DNA of 64,000 bases, taken from NCBI RefSeq assembly GCF_001883705.2, contig NZ_MDEQ02000001.1:248001-312000 (forward strand). Reading direction: 5' to 3'. Made by a program: the position numbers and the translations under genes. The notes below the pieces were generated by a model, which saw only the letters and a list, made by a program, of their open reading frames with translations, ran no database searches and had not been told where the DNA came from. Shown here one piece after another: positions 21,037-30,094 of this stretch. The DNA comes from Burkholderia catarinensis (GTDB lineage: Bacteria; Pseudomonadota; Gammaproteobacteria; Burkholderiales; Burkholderiaceae). Numbering within the stretch: the first letter of the stretch is position 1; each line of letters begins with the position of its first letter.

Positions 21037-22246
21037 TCCGTTCGTGATCGTCGGCGCGGGCCACGCGGCGCGGCGCACGGCCGAAGCGCTGCGCGAACGC
21101 GACGCCGCGGCGCGCATCGTGATGATCGGCGCGGAGCGCGAACTGCCGTACGACCGGCCCGCGCTGTCGAAGGATGCGCTGCTGAGCGACGGCGGCGAGC
21201 AGCGTGCGTTCGTGCGCGATGCGGCGTGGTACGACGCGCAGCGCATCGAGTTGCGGCTCGGCACGCGTGTCGACGCGATCGAGCGGGATGCACGGCGCGT
21301 GCGGCTCGACGACGGCACGACGCTGCCTTATGCGCGGCTCGTGCTCGCGACGGGCTCGCGGGTGCGCATGTTCGGCGGGGCAGTCGACGAAGGTGTCACG
21401 CCGTATTACGTCCGCACGGTTGAAGATGCACGTGCGTTGCGCGCGCAACTTTCGCCAGGGCGCCGCGTGGCGGTGCTCGGCGGCGGTTTCATCGGCCTCG
21501 AGGTCGCGGCTGCGGCGCGTCAGCTCGGTTGCGACGTGACGGTGATCGATCCGGCGCCCCGCTTGTTGCAGCGTGCGTTGCCGGATGTGGTCGGCGCGTA
21601 TGCGCGTCAGTTGCATGACACGCGTGGCGTGGTCTTCCAGATGGCGACGCTGCCGCGTGCGATTCGTCGCGCGCCGGCCGGCGGCGCGATCGTCGAGACC
21701 GACCGCGGCGACGTGCCGGCCGACATCGTCGTGGTCGGAATCGGTGTGGTGCCCAATGTCGAACTCGCGCAGGCGGCCGGGCTCGATGTCGACAACGGGA
21801 TACGCGTCGACGCGGGCTGCCGCACGGCCGACCCCGCGATCTTCGCGGCGGGCGAGGTGACGATGCACTTCAATCCGTTGCTCGGGCGTCACGTGCGGAT
21901 CGAATCGTGGCAGGTGGCCGAAAACCAGCCGGCCGTCGCGGCCGCGAACGTGCTTGGCGCGGACGAGACCTATGCCGAGCTGCCGTGGCTGTGGTCCGAT
22001 CAGTACGACTGCAACCTGCAGATGCTCGGGTTGTTCGGCAGCGAACGCACGACCGTCGTGCGCGGCGATCCGGCGAGCGGGCCGTTCACGGTGTTCGGGC
22101 TGGGCGACGACGGCAGGATCGTCGCGGTGGCCGCGGCGAACCTGGGGCGCGACATCGGCGCATCGCGCCGGCTGATCGCGGCGGGGGCGGTGCCGGATCC
22201 GGTGAAACTCGCGGATCTGGCGGTGAACCTGAAGACGTTTCTGTAA
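21026..22246 (+). CDS. andAa: Anthranilate dioxygenase ferredoxin reductase
   Basis: A 406-residue FAD-dependent NADH:ferredoxin reductase of the BphA4/Rhodocoxin reductase type. It has an N-terminal FAD dinucleotide fold (FVIVGAGHAARRTAEALR), then PYDRPALSKDALL, a central NAD-binding fold (VAVLGGGFIGLEVAAAARQ) and the second FAD block ADPAIFAAGEV. It completes the three-component system; two-component BenABC-like enzymes lack a separate ferredoxin. Last gene of the and operon. Confidence 0.95.
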   Translation: MSADPFVIVGAGHAARRTAEALRERDAAARIVMIGAERELPYDRPALSKDALLSDGGEQRAFVRDAAWYDAQRIELRLGTRVDAIERDARRVRLDDGTTLPYARLVLATGSRVRMFGGAVDEGVTPYYVRTVEDARALRAQLSPGRRVAVLGGGFIGLEVAAAARQLGCDVTVIDPAPRLLQRALPDVVGAYARQLHDTRGVVFQMATLPRAIRRAPAGGAIVETDRGDVPADIVVVGIGVVPNVELAQAAGLDVDNGIRVDAGCRTADPAIFAAGEVTMHFNPLLGRHVRIESWQVAENQPAVAAANVLGADETYAELPWLWSDQYDCNLQMLGLFGSERTTVVRGDPASGPFTVFGLGDDGRIVAVAAANLGRDIGASRRLIAAGAVPDPVKLADLAVNLKTFL

Positions 22247-22392
22247 CGTTCGAGCGACGGGGCGGAAGCCGGTCATGGGGCCGGCGGCCGACCGGGCCGG
22301 GACCCGGACGGCGATCGAAACAGGGCCGGGCATTTGGCGGCGGCCGCCGACTCGGTGCATATTGGCGGCATTGCCTGCCTTGCCGGTTGCCC

Positions 22393-23679
22393 ATGACGCC
22401 AGACAAATCCCTCGAACTGAAACGCAGCAAGCGCCGCGCGCTATGGCTGCTGCTGGCCGCCGTCGCGGTGTTCGTCACGACGATCCTGTTGCCGCGCGGC
22501 CCGTGGGTCGACGGCGTCAAGGCCGTGGCCGAGGCCGCAATGGTCGGCGCGCTCGCCGACTGGTTCGCGGTCGTCGCGCTGTTCCGCCGCGTGCCGATCC
22601 CGTTCGTGTCGCGCCACACCGAGATCATCCCGAAGAACAAGGACAAGATCGCCGACAACCTCGCGGTGTTCGTGCGCGAGAAGTTTCTCGGCCCCGACGC
22701 GCTCGCCGCGCAGATCCGCCAGCATGATCCGGCGCAGAAACTCGGCGCGTGGCTCGGCGAGCCGGCGAACACGGACGCGCTCGGCGGCTACGTGACCAGG
22801 CTGATGAGCTTCGCGCTCGACATGACCGACGACGCACGGATCCAGTCGTTCGTCCACGACGCGTTCCGTGCGGTGATCGATCGGATCGACCTGTCGCAAT
22901 CGGCCGGCGTGATCCTCGACACGCTGACGAAGGACGGCCGTCACCAGGCGCTGCTCGACGACGCGATCGAACAGGTGGTCGACGTGCTCGACAAGGAGGA
23001 GAACCGCGAGGTGATCGCGGGCTTCATCGTCGAATGGCTGAAGACGCAATACCCGAAGGTCGAGAAGATCATGCCGACGCAGTGGTTCGGCGAGAACGGC
23101 GCGCGGATGCTCGCGAGCGCGGTGAGCCGCGTGCTCGAAGGTGTGGCGGCCGACCCCGAGCACGAACTGCGGCAGCGCTTCGACCGCACGGTCGCGCGGC
23201 TGACCGAGCGGCTGAAGCACGACCCCGCGTTCATCGAAAAGGGCGAGGAGATCAAGCGCTATATCCGCGACGGCGATGCGTTCAACGAGTATGCGCGCGA
23301 CTTGTGGGACCAGTTGCGCGCGTGGCTGAAGGCCGATCTCGCGCGCCCCGATTCTGCGCTGCACCGGCAGGCCGCGACGCTCGGCGGCTGGCTCGGCGCG
23401 CGGCTCGCGGAGAGCCCGGCGCTGCGCGCGTCGCTGAACGAGCACGTCGAGAAGGCCGTGCACGAGATGGCGCCGGATTTCGCCGATTTCCTGATGCGTC
23501 ACATTCGCGACACGGTGCGCAACTGGGATGCGCGCGAGATGTCGCGGCAAATCGAGCTGAACATCGGCAAGGATCTGCAGTACATCCGCATCAACGGCAC
23601 GCTGGTCGGCGGGCTGATCGGGCTCGGGTTGTATCTGGTGTCGCTGGTGCCGCGCTGGGCGGCCGGGTGGCTGCACTGA
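22393..23679 (+). CDS. DUF445 membrane-anchored protein
   Basis: A 428-residue DUF445 protein (YjiN-like). It has TM helices near residues 17-35 and at the C-terminus ([17 protein letters not shown]), which bracket a long charged helical region. The family signature [42 protein letters not shown] is seen near the N-terminus. ATG 22393 begins [16 protein letters not shown]. Function is unknown in this family; it is 146 bp downstream of andAa and is probably independent of it. Confidence 0.88.
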   Translation: [428 protein letters not shown]

Positions 23680-23727
23680 CGCGGCCACGGGTATCGTGCA
23701 GCGGGCGCGATGGTGCGCGCCCGCGCA

Positions 23728-24027
23728 TCACGCGTGCGCTTTCGAGCCGTGCAGTTGCAGGCCGAGCGCCTTGATGACCTTCAGGATCGTGCCGAAGCTC
23801 GGGTTGCCGTCGTGCGACAGCGCCTTGTACAGCCCTTCGCGCGACAGGCCCGCGTCGCGCGCGACCTGCGACATGCCGCGCGCGCGGGCGATCACGCCGA
23901 GCGCATGCGCGATGAAGGCCGGATCGTCGCCGGCTTCCTGCAGGCACGCTTCGAAGTAGTCGGCCATGTCGTCTTCGGTTTTCAGATGGTCGGCCGAATC
24001 CCACGGCCGGGTGCTGATCTTGTCCAT
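23728..24027 (-). CDS. HigA-like antitoxin (probable addiction module antidote, XRE type)
   Basis: A 99-residue antidote protein with the TIGR02684 layout: an N-terminal WDSADHLKTEDDMADYFEACL, then an HTH (GMSQVARDAGLSREGLYKAL) and the ending NPSFGTILKVIKALGLQL. It starts 3 bp after the toxin gene. By family it neutralises the RelE-fold partner and represses the shared promoter. Confidence 0.92.
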   Translation of the reverse strand: MDKISTRPWDSADHLKTEDDMADYFEACLQEAGDDPAFIAHALGVIARARGMSQVARDAGLSREGLYKALSHDGNPSFGTILKVIKALGLQLHGSKAHA

Positions 24028-24030
24028 CGA

Positions 24031-24369
24031 TTACTCCATGTCGAGATGCGCGAGCATTGCGTGCGCGGCGCGTATGTCGGCCTGTTGCGTCGATTTATCG
24101 CCGCCGCAGAGCAGGATGACCCAGATCGTTCGCCGCCGCACGTAATAGACCCGATAGCCGGGACCATGGTCGATCCGCATTTCGACGACGGGCGAGCCGG
24201 CGGATTTCCAGTCGCCCGGATTGCCCATCGACAGACGGTCGATGCGCGCCTGGATGCGGCGCTTCGCGACGCGATCCTGCAGGCCGGCGAACCATGCGTC
24301 GAAGACATCTGTGGTCCGGATGCTGAACGTAGGCGCACTGTAGGGCATTGATTTCAGTATGTCAACCAT
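24031..24369 (-). CDS. RelE/HigB-like toxin (Gp49 family)
   Basis: A 112-residue RelE/ParE-superfamily toxin, or 105 residues if ATG 24348 (MPYSAPTFSIRTT) is used, which better matches family lengths. The hallmarks are FDAWFAGLQDRVAKRRIQARI, GYRVYYVRRRTIWVILLCGGDKSTQ and the final helix. Such toxins cleave mRNA at the ribosome. It precedes its antitoxin, the order usual for this TIGR02683/02684 pair. The start is uncertain because a promoter-like TTGACA-N17-TACAGT lies over the first codons. Confidence 0.9.
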   Translation of the reverse strand: MVDILKSMPYSAPTFSIRTTDVFDAWFAGLQDRVAKRRIQARIDRLSMGNPGDWKSAGSPVVEMRIDHGPGYRVYYVRRRTIWVILLCGGDKSTQQADIRAAHAMLAHLDME

Positions 24370-24699
24370 AGTTCACAGGTGTGATGTGTTGAATTCCAGT
24401 GCCGCCACAGTAGGGGCGCCCGCTTCGTTTGTGCGCCAAATGGCCGTTCGGCCGAAGTCGAGATCTCGCGAATCCGTCTACAATCAAAAACGTCTTTGCC
24501 GCCCGTGCGCGCCCGCCGCGCGCGGGCGGGTCCGTTCGTCCTCCGGTATCCGGAGGCGCCGCCGCGCATTGCCGAATGCGTGGCGAGCAGTGCCGTGGTC
24601 TGTGTCCAGTAGGTAAAGCGTCCGCGTGCCGTAGGCCGGCGCGCGTTCTGAACGCCGCGTGTCCGTAGGCCGGGCAGGCGGCATCAACCGAGAGTCCCC
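24370..24699 (+). other. 330-bp intergenic region: hairpin-rich leader of the ALS-like/ALDH operon
   Basis: A -10-like TACAAT lies at 24479-24484, without a clear -35. Three successive hairpins follow: 24510-24528 (7-bp GC stem), 24540-24556 (CCTCCGG/CCGGAGG, 3-nt loop) and 24565-24580 (CGCATT/AATGCG, GCCG loop). Three imperfect copies of a GTG(T)CCGTAGGCCGG-like unit then start near 24602, 24626 and 24659, ahead of ATG 24700. If the -10 is real, the leader is about 200 nt and structured. No known riboswitch consensus was recognised. Confidence 0.5.
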
Positions 24700-26340
24700 A
24701 TGAAAGCATCGGATCTGTTCGTGAAGGCGCTGGAAGCCGAAGGCGTCGAGTACGTATTCGGTATTCCCGGCGAAGAAAACCTCGATCTACTCGAATCGCT
24801 GCGGCGATCGAAAATCAAGCTCGTGCTGACCCGGCACGAGCAGGCAGCCGGGTTCATGGCCGCCACCTACGGCCGCCTGACGGGCCGCACCGGCGTGTGT
24901 CTCGCCACGCTCGGGCCCGGCGCCACGAACTTCGTGACGGCCGCCGCGTATGCGCAGCTCGGCGGGATGCCGATGCTGATGATCACCGGGCAGAAGCCGA
25001 TCAAGTCCAGCAAGCAGGGCCACTTCCAGATCGTCGACGTGGTCGACATGATGCAGCCGCTCACGAAGTTCACGCGGCAGATCGTGTCGATCGGCAACAT
25101 CCCGTCGGCCGTGCGCGAGGCGTTCCGCCGCGCGGAGGAAGAGCGCCCGGGCGCCGCGCACCTCGAGCTGCCGGAAGATATCGCGCACGAGGAGGGCGAC
25201 GGCAAGCCGATCCCGCGCAGCTACAGCCGGCGGCCGGTGGCCGAGGAGAAGGCGGTCGCGCACGCGGTCGACGCGATCCAGGCCGCGCGCCATCCGCTGT
25301 TGATGATCGGCGCGGGCGGCAACCGCAAGACCACCCGCAAGATCCTCGTCGAATTCGTCGACAAGACCGGCATCCCGTTCTTCACGACGCAGATGGGCAA
25401 GGGCGTGATCGACGAGTCGCACCCGCTGTGGCTCGGCAACGCGACGCTGTCCGACGGCGACTTCGTGCACCGCGCGATCGAGCACGCGGACTGCATCATC
25501 AACGTCGGCCACGACGTGATCGAGAAGCCGCCGTTCTTCATGCGCGCGGACGACAAGACCGTGATCCACGTGAACTTTCTCGGCGCGCAGGTCGATCCCG
25601 TCTATTTCCCGCAGATCGAGGTGGTCGGCGACATCGCGAACGCGGTGTGGCAGATGAAGGAGGCCGTGTCGCCGCAGCCGCACTGGGATTTCGCGCGCTT
25701 CGCGATGATCAAGGAGCATTTCGACGCGCACCTGGAGAAGGGCCAGCACGATCCGCGCTTCCCGATGTACCCGGTGCGGATTGTCAACGACCTGTACAAC
25801 GCGCTGCCGGTCGACGGCATCGTCTGTCTCGACAACGGGATGTACAAGATCTGGTTCGCACGCTACTGGCGCGCGCACGAGCCGAACTCGCTGCTGCTCG
25901 ACAACGCGCTCGCGTCGATGGGCGCGGGCCTGCCGTCGGCGATCGCGACGAAGATCGTGCATCCGCAGCGCAAGGTGATCGCCGTGTGCGGCGACGGCGG
26001 CTTCATGATGAATTCGCAGGAGCTCGAAACGGCCGTGCGGCTGAAGCTCGACATCGTCGTGATGATCCTGCGCGACGACGCGTTCGGGATGATCCGCTGG
26101 AAGCAGGAGAACATGAACTTCCCCGATTTCGCGATGACGCTGCAGAACCCCGATTTCGTGGCGTATGCGCAAAGCTACGGCGCGCACGGGCATCGCGTCG
26201 AATCGGCCGACGATCTCGAGCCGCTGCTGCGCGAGTGCTTCTCGTCGCCGGGCGTGCACGTGATCGACGTGCCGATCGATTACTCGGATAACGAGCGCGT
26301 GCTGAACCGCGAGATCAAGCGCCTGTCGGCGCAACTCTGA
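24700..26340 (+). CDS. Acetolactate-synthase-like ThDP enzyme
   Basis: A 546-residue thiamine-diphosphate enzyme. It has an N-terminal PYR domain with the activating Glu in TRHEQAAGFMAA (about residue 49), a central domain, and a C-terminal PP domain with GDGGFMMNSQELE (ThDP/Mg motif, about 432-445). It most resembles catabolic, FAD-independent acetolactate synthases (AlsS type). No regulatory subunit and no acetolactate decarboxylase are adjacent; an aldehyde dehydrogenase follows 29 bp downstream. The true substrate pair may therefore differ from pyruvate plus pyruvate. Confidence 0.85.
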   Translation: MKASDLFVKALEAEGVEYVFGIPGEENLDLLESLRRSKIKLVLTRHEQAAGFMAATYGRLTGRTGVCLATLGPGATNFVTAAAYAQLGGMPMLMITGQKPIKSSKQGHFQIVDVVDMMQPLTKFTRQIVSIGNIPSAVREAFRRAEEERPGAAHLELPEDIAHEEGDGKPIPRSYSRRPVAEEKAVAHAVDAIQAARHPLLMIGAGGNRKTTRKILVEFVDKTGIPFFTTQMGKGVIDESHPLWLGNATLSDGDFVHRAIEHADCIINVGHDVIEKPPFFMRADDKTVIHVNFLGAQVDPVYFPQIEVVGDIANAVWQMKEAVSPQPHWDFARFAMIKEHFDAHLEKGQHDPRFPMYPVRIVNDLYNALPVDGIVCLDNGMYKIWFARYWRAHEPNSLLLDNALASMGAGLPSAIATKIVHPQRKVIAVCGDGGFMMNSQELETAVRLKLDIVVMILRDDAFGMIRWKQENMNFPDFAMTLQNPDFVAYAQSYGAHGHRVESADDLEPLLRECFSSPGVHVIDVPIDYSDNERVLNREIKRLSAQL

Positions 26341-26369
26341 ATTCCCCGTTCACAGGAAGGAGTCGTTCC

Positions 26370-27803
26370 ATGTTGAAGGAAACCTATCCGTACTACCTCG
26401 CCAACGAAGCCGTCTATGCGAACACCGATCTGGAAGTGACGGACAAGTTCAGCGGCAAGGTCGCGACGCGCGTCGCGCTGGCCGACGCGAAGGCGATCGA
26501 CGCGGCGATCGGCGCGGCAGTCGACGCCGCGAAGCCGATGCGCGAGCTGCCGGCCTACAAGCGGCAGGCCGTGCTCGACCATTGCGTCGCGCGCTTTCGC
26601 GAGCGCTTCGACGAGCTGGCCGAGGCGCTGTGCATCGAGGCCGGCAAGCCGATCAACGATTCGAAGGGCGAAGTGACGCGGCTGATCGACACGTTCCGCG
26701 TTGCCTCCGAGGAATCGGTGCGCATCGACGGCGAGATCATCAACCTCGAGATCTCCGCGCGTGCGCAGGGCTATACGGGCTATACGAAGCGCGTGCCGGT
26801 CGGCCCGTGCTCGTTCATCTCGCCGTTCAACTTCCCGCTGAACCTCGCCGCGCACAAGGTCGCGCCCGCGCTCGCGGCCGGCTGTCCGTTCGTGCTGAAG
26901 CCCGCGAGCCGCACGCCGATCGGCGCGCTGATCATCGGCGAGGTGCTCGCGGAAACCGACCTGCCGAAGGGCGCGTTCTCGGTGCTGCCCGCGCATCGCG
27001 ACGGCGCCGATCTGTTCACGACCGACGAGCGTTTCAAGCTGCTGTCGTTCACGGGCTCGCCGGCCGTCGGCTGGGCACTGAAGGAGAAGGCCGGCAAGAA
27101 GAAAGTCGTGCTGGAGCTCGGCGGCAATGCAGCCGCGATCGTCGATGCGGACCAGCGCGACCGGCTCGACTACGTGGTCGAGCGTCTCGCGTTCGGCGCG
27201 TACTACCAGTCGGGCCAGAGCTGCATCGGCGTGCAGCGGATCCTCGTGCATGCCGATCTTTACGACGCGCTGCGCGAGAAGCTGATCGCCAGGACGCGTT
27301 CGCTGAAGATGGGTGATCCGAAGGATCCGTCGACGTTCGTCGGCCCGATGATCTCCGAATCCGAATCGCGTCGGCTGTCGGGCTGGATGGATGCAGCCGT
27401 CGCGGCGGGCGCGAAGATCGTCGCGGGCGGCAAGGTCGACGGCGCGATGTTCGAGGCGACGCTGCTGGAAAACGTCGGGCATGAGCAGGACCTGTACCGG
27501 AAGGAGGCGTTCGGCCCCGTCGCGATCCTCGAGAAGTTCGACCGGTTCGACGACGCGCTCGCGCGCGTGAACGACAGCGACTTCGGGCTGCAGGCCGGCG
27601 TGTTCACCGATTCGCTCACGCATGCGCAGCGCGCGTGGGACGAGCTGGAGGTCGGCGGCGTCGTGATCAACGACGTGCCGTCGTTCCGCGTCGACAACAT
27701 GCCGTACGGCGGCGTGAAGGATTCGGGCCTCGGCCGCGAAGGGATCCGCTACGCGATCGAGGACATGACCGAGCCGCGATTGATGGTCGTGCGGCGCCGG
27801 TAA
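26370..27803 (+). CDS. NAD(P)-dependent aldehyde dehydrogenase
   Basis: A 477-residue ALDH-superfamily enzyme. The cofactor loop is FTGSPAVGW, the general base Glu is in VLELGGNAA (about residue 250), and the catalytic Cys is in SGQSCIGVQRI (about 286). The C-terminal EVGGVVINDVPSFRVDNMPYGGVKDSGLGREG block is typical of the phosphonoacetaldehyde/succinate-semialdehyde group. ATG 26370 follows GGAAGGAG. It is in an operon with the ThDP enzyme, so it may oxidise an aldehyde made or used by it. A strong terminator follows. Confidence 0.92.
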   Translation: MLKETYPYYLANEAVYANTDLEVTDKFSGKVATRVALADAKAIDAAIGAAVDAAKPMRELPAYKRQAVLDHCVARFRERFDELAEALCIEAGKPINDSKGEVTRLIDTFRVASEESVRIDGEIINLEISARAQGYTGYTKRVPVGPCSFISPFNFPLNLAAHKVAPALAAGCPFVLKPASRTPIGALIIGEVLAETDLPKGAFSVLPAHRDGADLFTTDERFKLLSFTGSPAVGWALKEKAGKKKVVLELGGNAAAIVDADQRDRLDYVVERLAFGAYYQSGQSCIGVQRILVHADLYDALREKLIARTRSLKMGDPKDPSTFVGPMISESESRRLSGWMDAAVAAGAKIVAGGKVDGAMFEATLLENVGHEQDLYRKEAFGPVAILEKFDRFDDALARVNDSDFGLQAGVFTDSLTHAQRAWDELEVGGVVINDVPSFRVDNMPYGGVKDSGLGREGIRYAIEDMTEPRLMVVRRR

Positions 27804-27829
27804 CGCGCGGCAGGCAGCGCGTTGCCGTG

Positions 27830-27873
27830 ACGGCACGCGGGCGGGCGATCGGGCCGGCCCGCGTGCCGTTTTT
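27830..27873 (+). terminator. Intrinsic terminator after the aldehyde dehydrogenase gene
   Basis: Perfect 13-bp stem ACGGCACGCGGGC / GCCCGCGTGCCGT with a 14-nt loop, followed directly by TTTTC. It lies 27 bp after the stop codon. Confidence 0.85.
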
Positions 27874-28033
27874 CATGGTGGCGCGCGCATCGGGCCGGCG
27901 CAGCGCACGCCCCGCGCGGCGGGGCGCCCGAACGCGCTCGACTGCGGGCGTCGCCTCGTGATGTAATCGCGCCAAACTGCGGACCGGGGTACGACGCCGG
28001 AAAGCGCGAATTCATTCTTCACGAGGTCGATTC

Positions 28034-29617
28034 ATGTCCCCCGTCTCGGCATTCAAGCTGGTTCTGTTGTCATTCCTGGCGATCGTCGCGCTCGAATGCA
28101 TCGCCAAGCGGCTGCGGCTGCCGCCCGCGGCCGCGCTGCTGATCGGCGGCATCGGCATCGCGTTCATCCCCGGCCTGCCGCCGATCAACCTCGATCCCGA
28201 ACTGGTGCTGCTGGTGTTCCTGCCGCCGCTGCTGATGGACGGCGCGTACTTCTCGGTGTGGGAGGAGTTCAAGCGCAACGTCGGCGGCATCCTGCTGCTC
28301 GCGATCGGTGCGGTCGTGTTCACGACGTTCGCGGTCGGCTTCGCCGTGCACTGGGTGGCGCCGTCGCTGCCGTGGGCCGCATGCTTCGCGCTCGGCGCGA
28401 TCGTGTCGCCGCCCGATGCGGTCGCCGCGAAGGCCGTGCTCGAACGCGTGGCGCTGCCGCGCCGGTTGATGGTGCTGCTCGAAGGCGAGAGCCTGCTGAA
28501 CGACGCGGCCGGCCTGGTGCTGTTCCGCTTCGCGGTCGCGGCCGCGCTCACCGGCGCGTTCAGCCTCGAGCACGCGGTCGTGCGCTTCGCGGAGCTCGGG
28601 CTCGGCGGCGTGGTGGTCGGCTTCGTGGTCGGCAAGCTCGTCGTGTGGTTCCTGAAGCTGCTCGACGACGACTATCTCGTGATCACCGTCGCGGTGATCG
28701 CCGGCTGGATCGCGTACATCGCGGGCGAAATGGTCGAGGTGTCGGGCGTGATCGCGACGGTGACGGCCGGCATGATCGTCGGCTGGCATCAGCACGAGGT
28801 GTTCTCGGCGGCCGTGCGCACGCGCGGCACCGCGTTCTGGCAGGTCATCGTGTTCCTGCTCGAGTCGATGGTGTTCGTGCTGATCGGGCTGTCGCTGCGC
28901 GGTGCGATGCACCGGCTCGGCGGCTTCGAGCAGGTGCTCGGCACGATGGTGCCGCCCGTGCTCGCGGTGCTGGCGGCGGTGATCGTGTCGCGCTTCGTGT
29001 GGATCTACGCGGTCGAGGTGCTGAAGTGGCCGGTGCGCGGGATCGCGCGGCGCAGCGACGCGCCCGACTGGAAGGCCGCGACGATCATGAGCTGGGCCGG
29101 GATGCGCGGCGTCGTGACGCTGGCGATCGCGCTGTCGCTGCCCGAGGCGATGCCCGGCCGCGACGTGATCCTGGTGGCGTCGTTCGCGGTGATCCTCGTC
29201 ACCGTGCTGCTGCAGGGCACGACGATCGGGCCGCTGATCCGGCTGCTGCGCCTGCCGCAGCGGGAAGAACGCGCCGCGCATCACCTGACCGAGCCGCAGA
29301 CGTGGGCGCACGTCGAGGCCGCACAGCTCGCGGCGATCCAGCCGCTCGTGCGCGACGAGAGCGGGGCCGTGATCCATCCGCGCCTGCTCGAGCAATACAC
29401 GTACCGGGCGGAACTGACCGAGCGGGCGAAGAACGAGCCCGCGTATCCGGCCGAGGTGCGCGCCGCGCACTACGACGTGGTGCTGGCCGCGATCAGGGCC
29501 GGGCGCGCGGAACTGTTGCGCCTGCACCGTTCGGGGCACATCCATGACGAGATGCTGCACACGCTCGAACGCGATCTCGACCTGCAGGAAGTGTCCGCGC
29601 AGCACGCGCGCGGGTAA
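28034..29617 (+). CDS. CPA1-family Na+/H+ antiporter
   Basis: A 527-residue inner-membrane cation/proton antiporter with about 12 TM helices and a soluble C-terminal tail of about 110 residues (from PQREERAAHHL). Family residues include LPPLLMDGAYF in TM3-4, ALGAIVSPPDAVAAKAVL with the PDA transport site, GESLLNDAAGLVLF with the ND pair, and SWAGMRGVVTLAIALSLP. ATG 28034 is preceded by CGAGG. It extrudes Na+ or K+ in exchange for H+; which ion cannot be told. Single-gene unit between two terminators. Confidence 0.92.
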   Translation: MSPVSAFKLVLLSFLAIVALECIAKRLRLPPAAALLIGGIGIAFIPGLPPINLDPELVLLVFLPPLLMDGAYFSVWEEFKRNVGGILLLAIGAVVFTTFAVGFAVHWVAPSLPWAACFALGAIVSPPDAVAAKAVLERVALPRRLMVLLEGESLLNDAAGLVLFRFAVAAALTGAFSLEHAVVRFAELGLGGVVVGFVVGKLVVWFLKLLDDDYLVITVAVIAGWIAYIAGEMVEVSGVIATVTAGMIVGWHQHEVFSAAVRTRGTAFWQVIVFLLESMVFVLIGLSLRGAMHRLGGFEQVLGTMVPPVLAVLAAVIVSRFVWIYAVEVLKWPVRGIARRSDAPDWKAATIMSWAGMRGVVTLAIALSLPEAMPGRDVILVASFAVILVTVLLQGTTIGPLIRLLRLPQREERAAHHLTEPQTWAHVEAAQLAAIQPLVRDESGAVIHPRLLEQYTYRAELTERAKNEPAYPAEVRAAHYDVVLAAIRAGRAELLRLHRSGHIHDEMLHTLERDLDLQEVSAQHARG

Positions 29618-30094
29618 GCGGGCGCGCACCTTCATCACACGGGCCGGCTGCCTGCCGGCGCCGATACGCGCGCGGGTCGATCCTCGCCCGCCGCGCCATT
29701 TTTTTGCCTTCCCGCCAGCCGATTCGGCTTGTCTGAGTCCGGCCCCAATAAGGCAGGCAGCCAGCCTTGCAGCGCTTGCAAACCTTCTTGCGCCGGTCTC
29801 GCAAACGTTTTCGTCTTTCGAATCCGGAAATGATCTGATTTATCTGACTCCGTCTCTTTCTGCATATTTGGCAAAACTAAACCGGAAGGAGATAGATGCT
29901 GTGTTCTAATTTCATTTAGAATCAGCCGGTTATGTTTATTGAGAGAAAGAATGCGGGGGTAATGTGGGCGCCAACGGGGAAAGAAACGGCGACCGAAGCC
30001 CTGCAAGGCAGTGCCGACAGGCTAAATCGGCGGAGTCAGGCGGGATTTTCAACCGCCAAAATAAGATAGCATCCAAGTCGGATAAACAACTCAT
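29618..30094 (+). other. 477-bp intergenic region: AT-richer leader upstream of the wsp operon
   Basis: After the antiporter terminator the DNA becomes AT-rich compared with its surroundings. The notable part is 29880-29931, where AACCGG/CCGGTT form an outer inverted repeat and TTCTAA/TTAGAA an inner one (29904-29921). Between them lie a strong AAGGAG ribosome site and a seven-codon reading frame, ATG 29896 to TAG 29919 (MLCSNFI). No clear promoter could be fixed. Confidence 0.45.
29668..29706 (+). terminator. Probable intrinsic terminator after the antiporter gene
   Basis: An imperfect GC stem (GCGCGCGGGTCGA pairing with TCGCCCGCCGCGC, one bulge) followed by seven T. About 50 bp downstream of the stop codon. 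Confidence 0.6.

Noticed and set aside
24337..24365. TTGACA-N17-TACAGT promoter-like sequence on the minus strand
   Set aside because: It overlaps the first codons of the toxin; a transcript from it would begin inside the gene with no in-frame start codon nearby.
24485..24699. TPP riboswitch before the ThDP-enzyme gene
   Set aside because: No CTGAGA or ACCTGATCTGG-type core.
29840..29900. c-di-GMP (GEMM) riboswitch upstream of wspHRR
   Set aside because: GCAAA and GGAAGG-like pieces occur, but not in GEMM order and without the tetraloop receptor.
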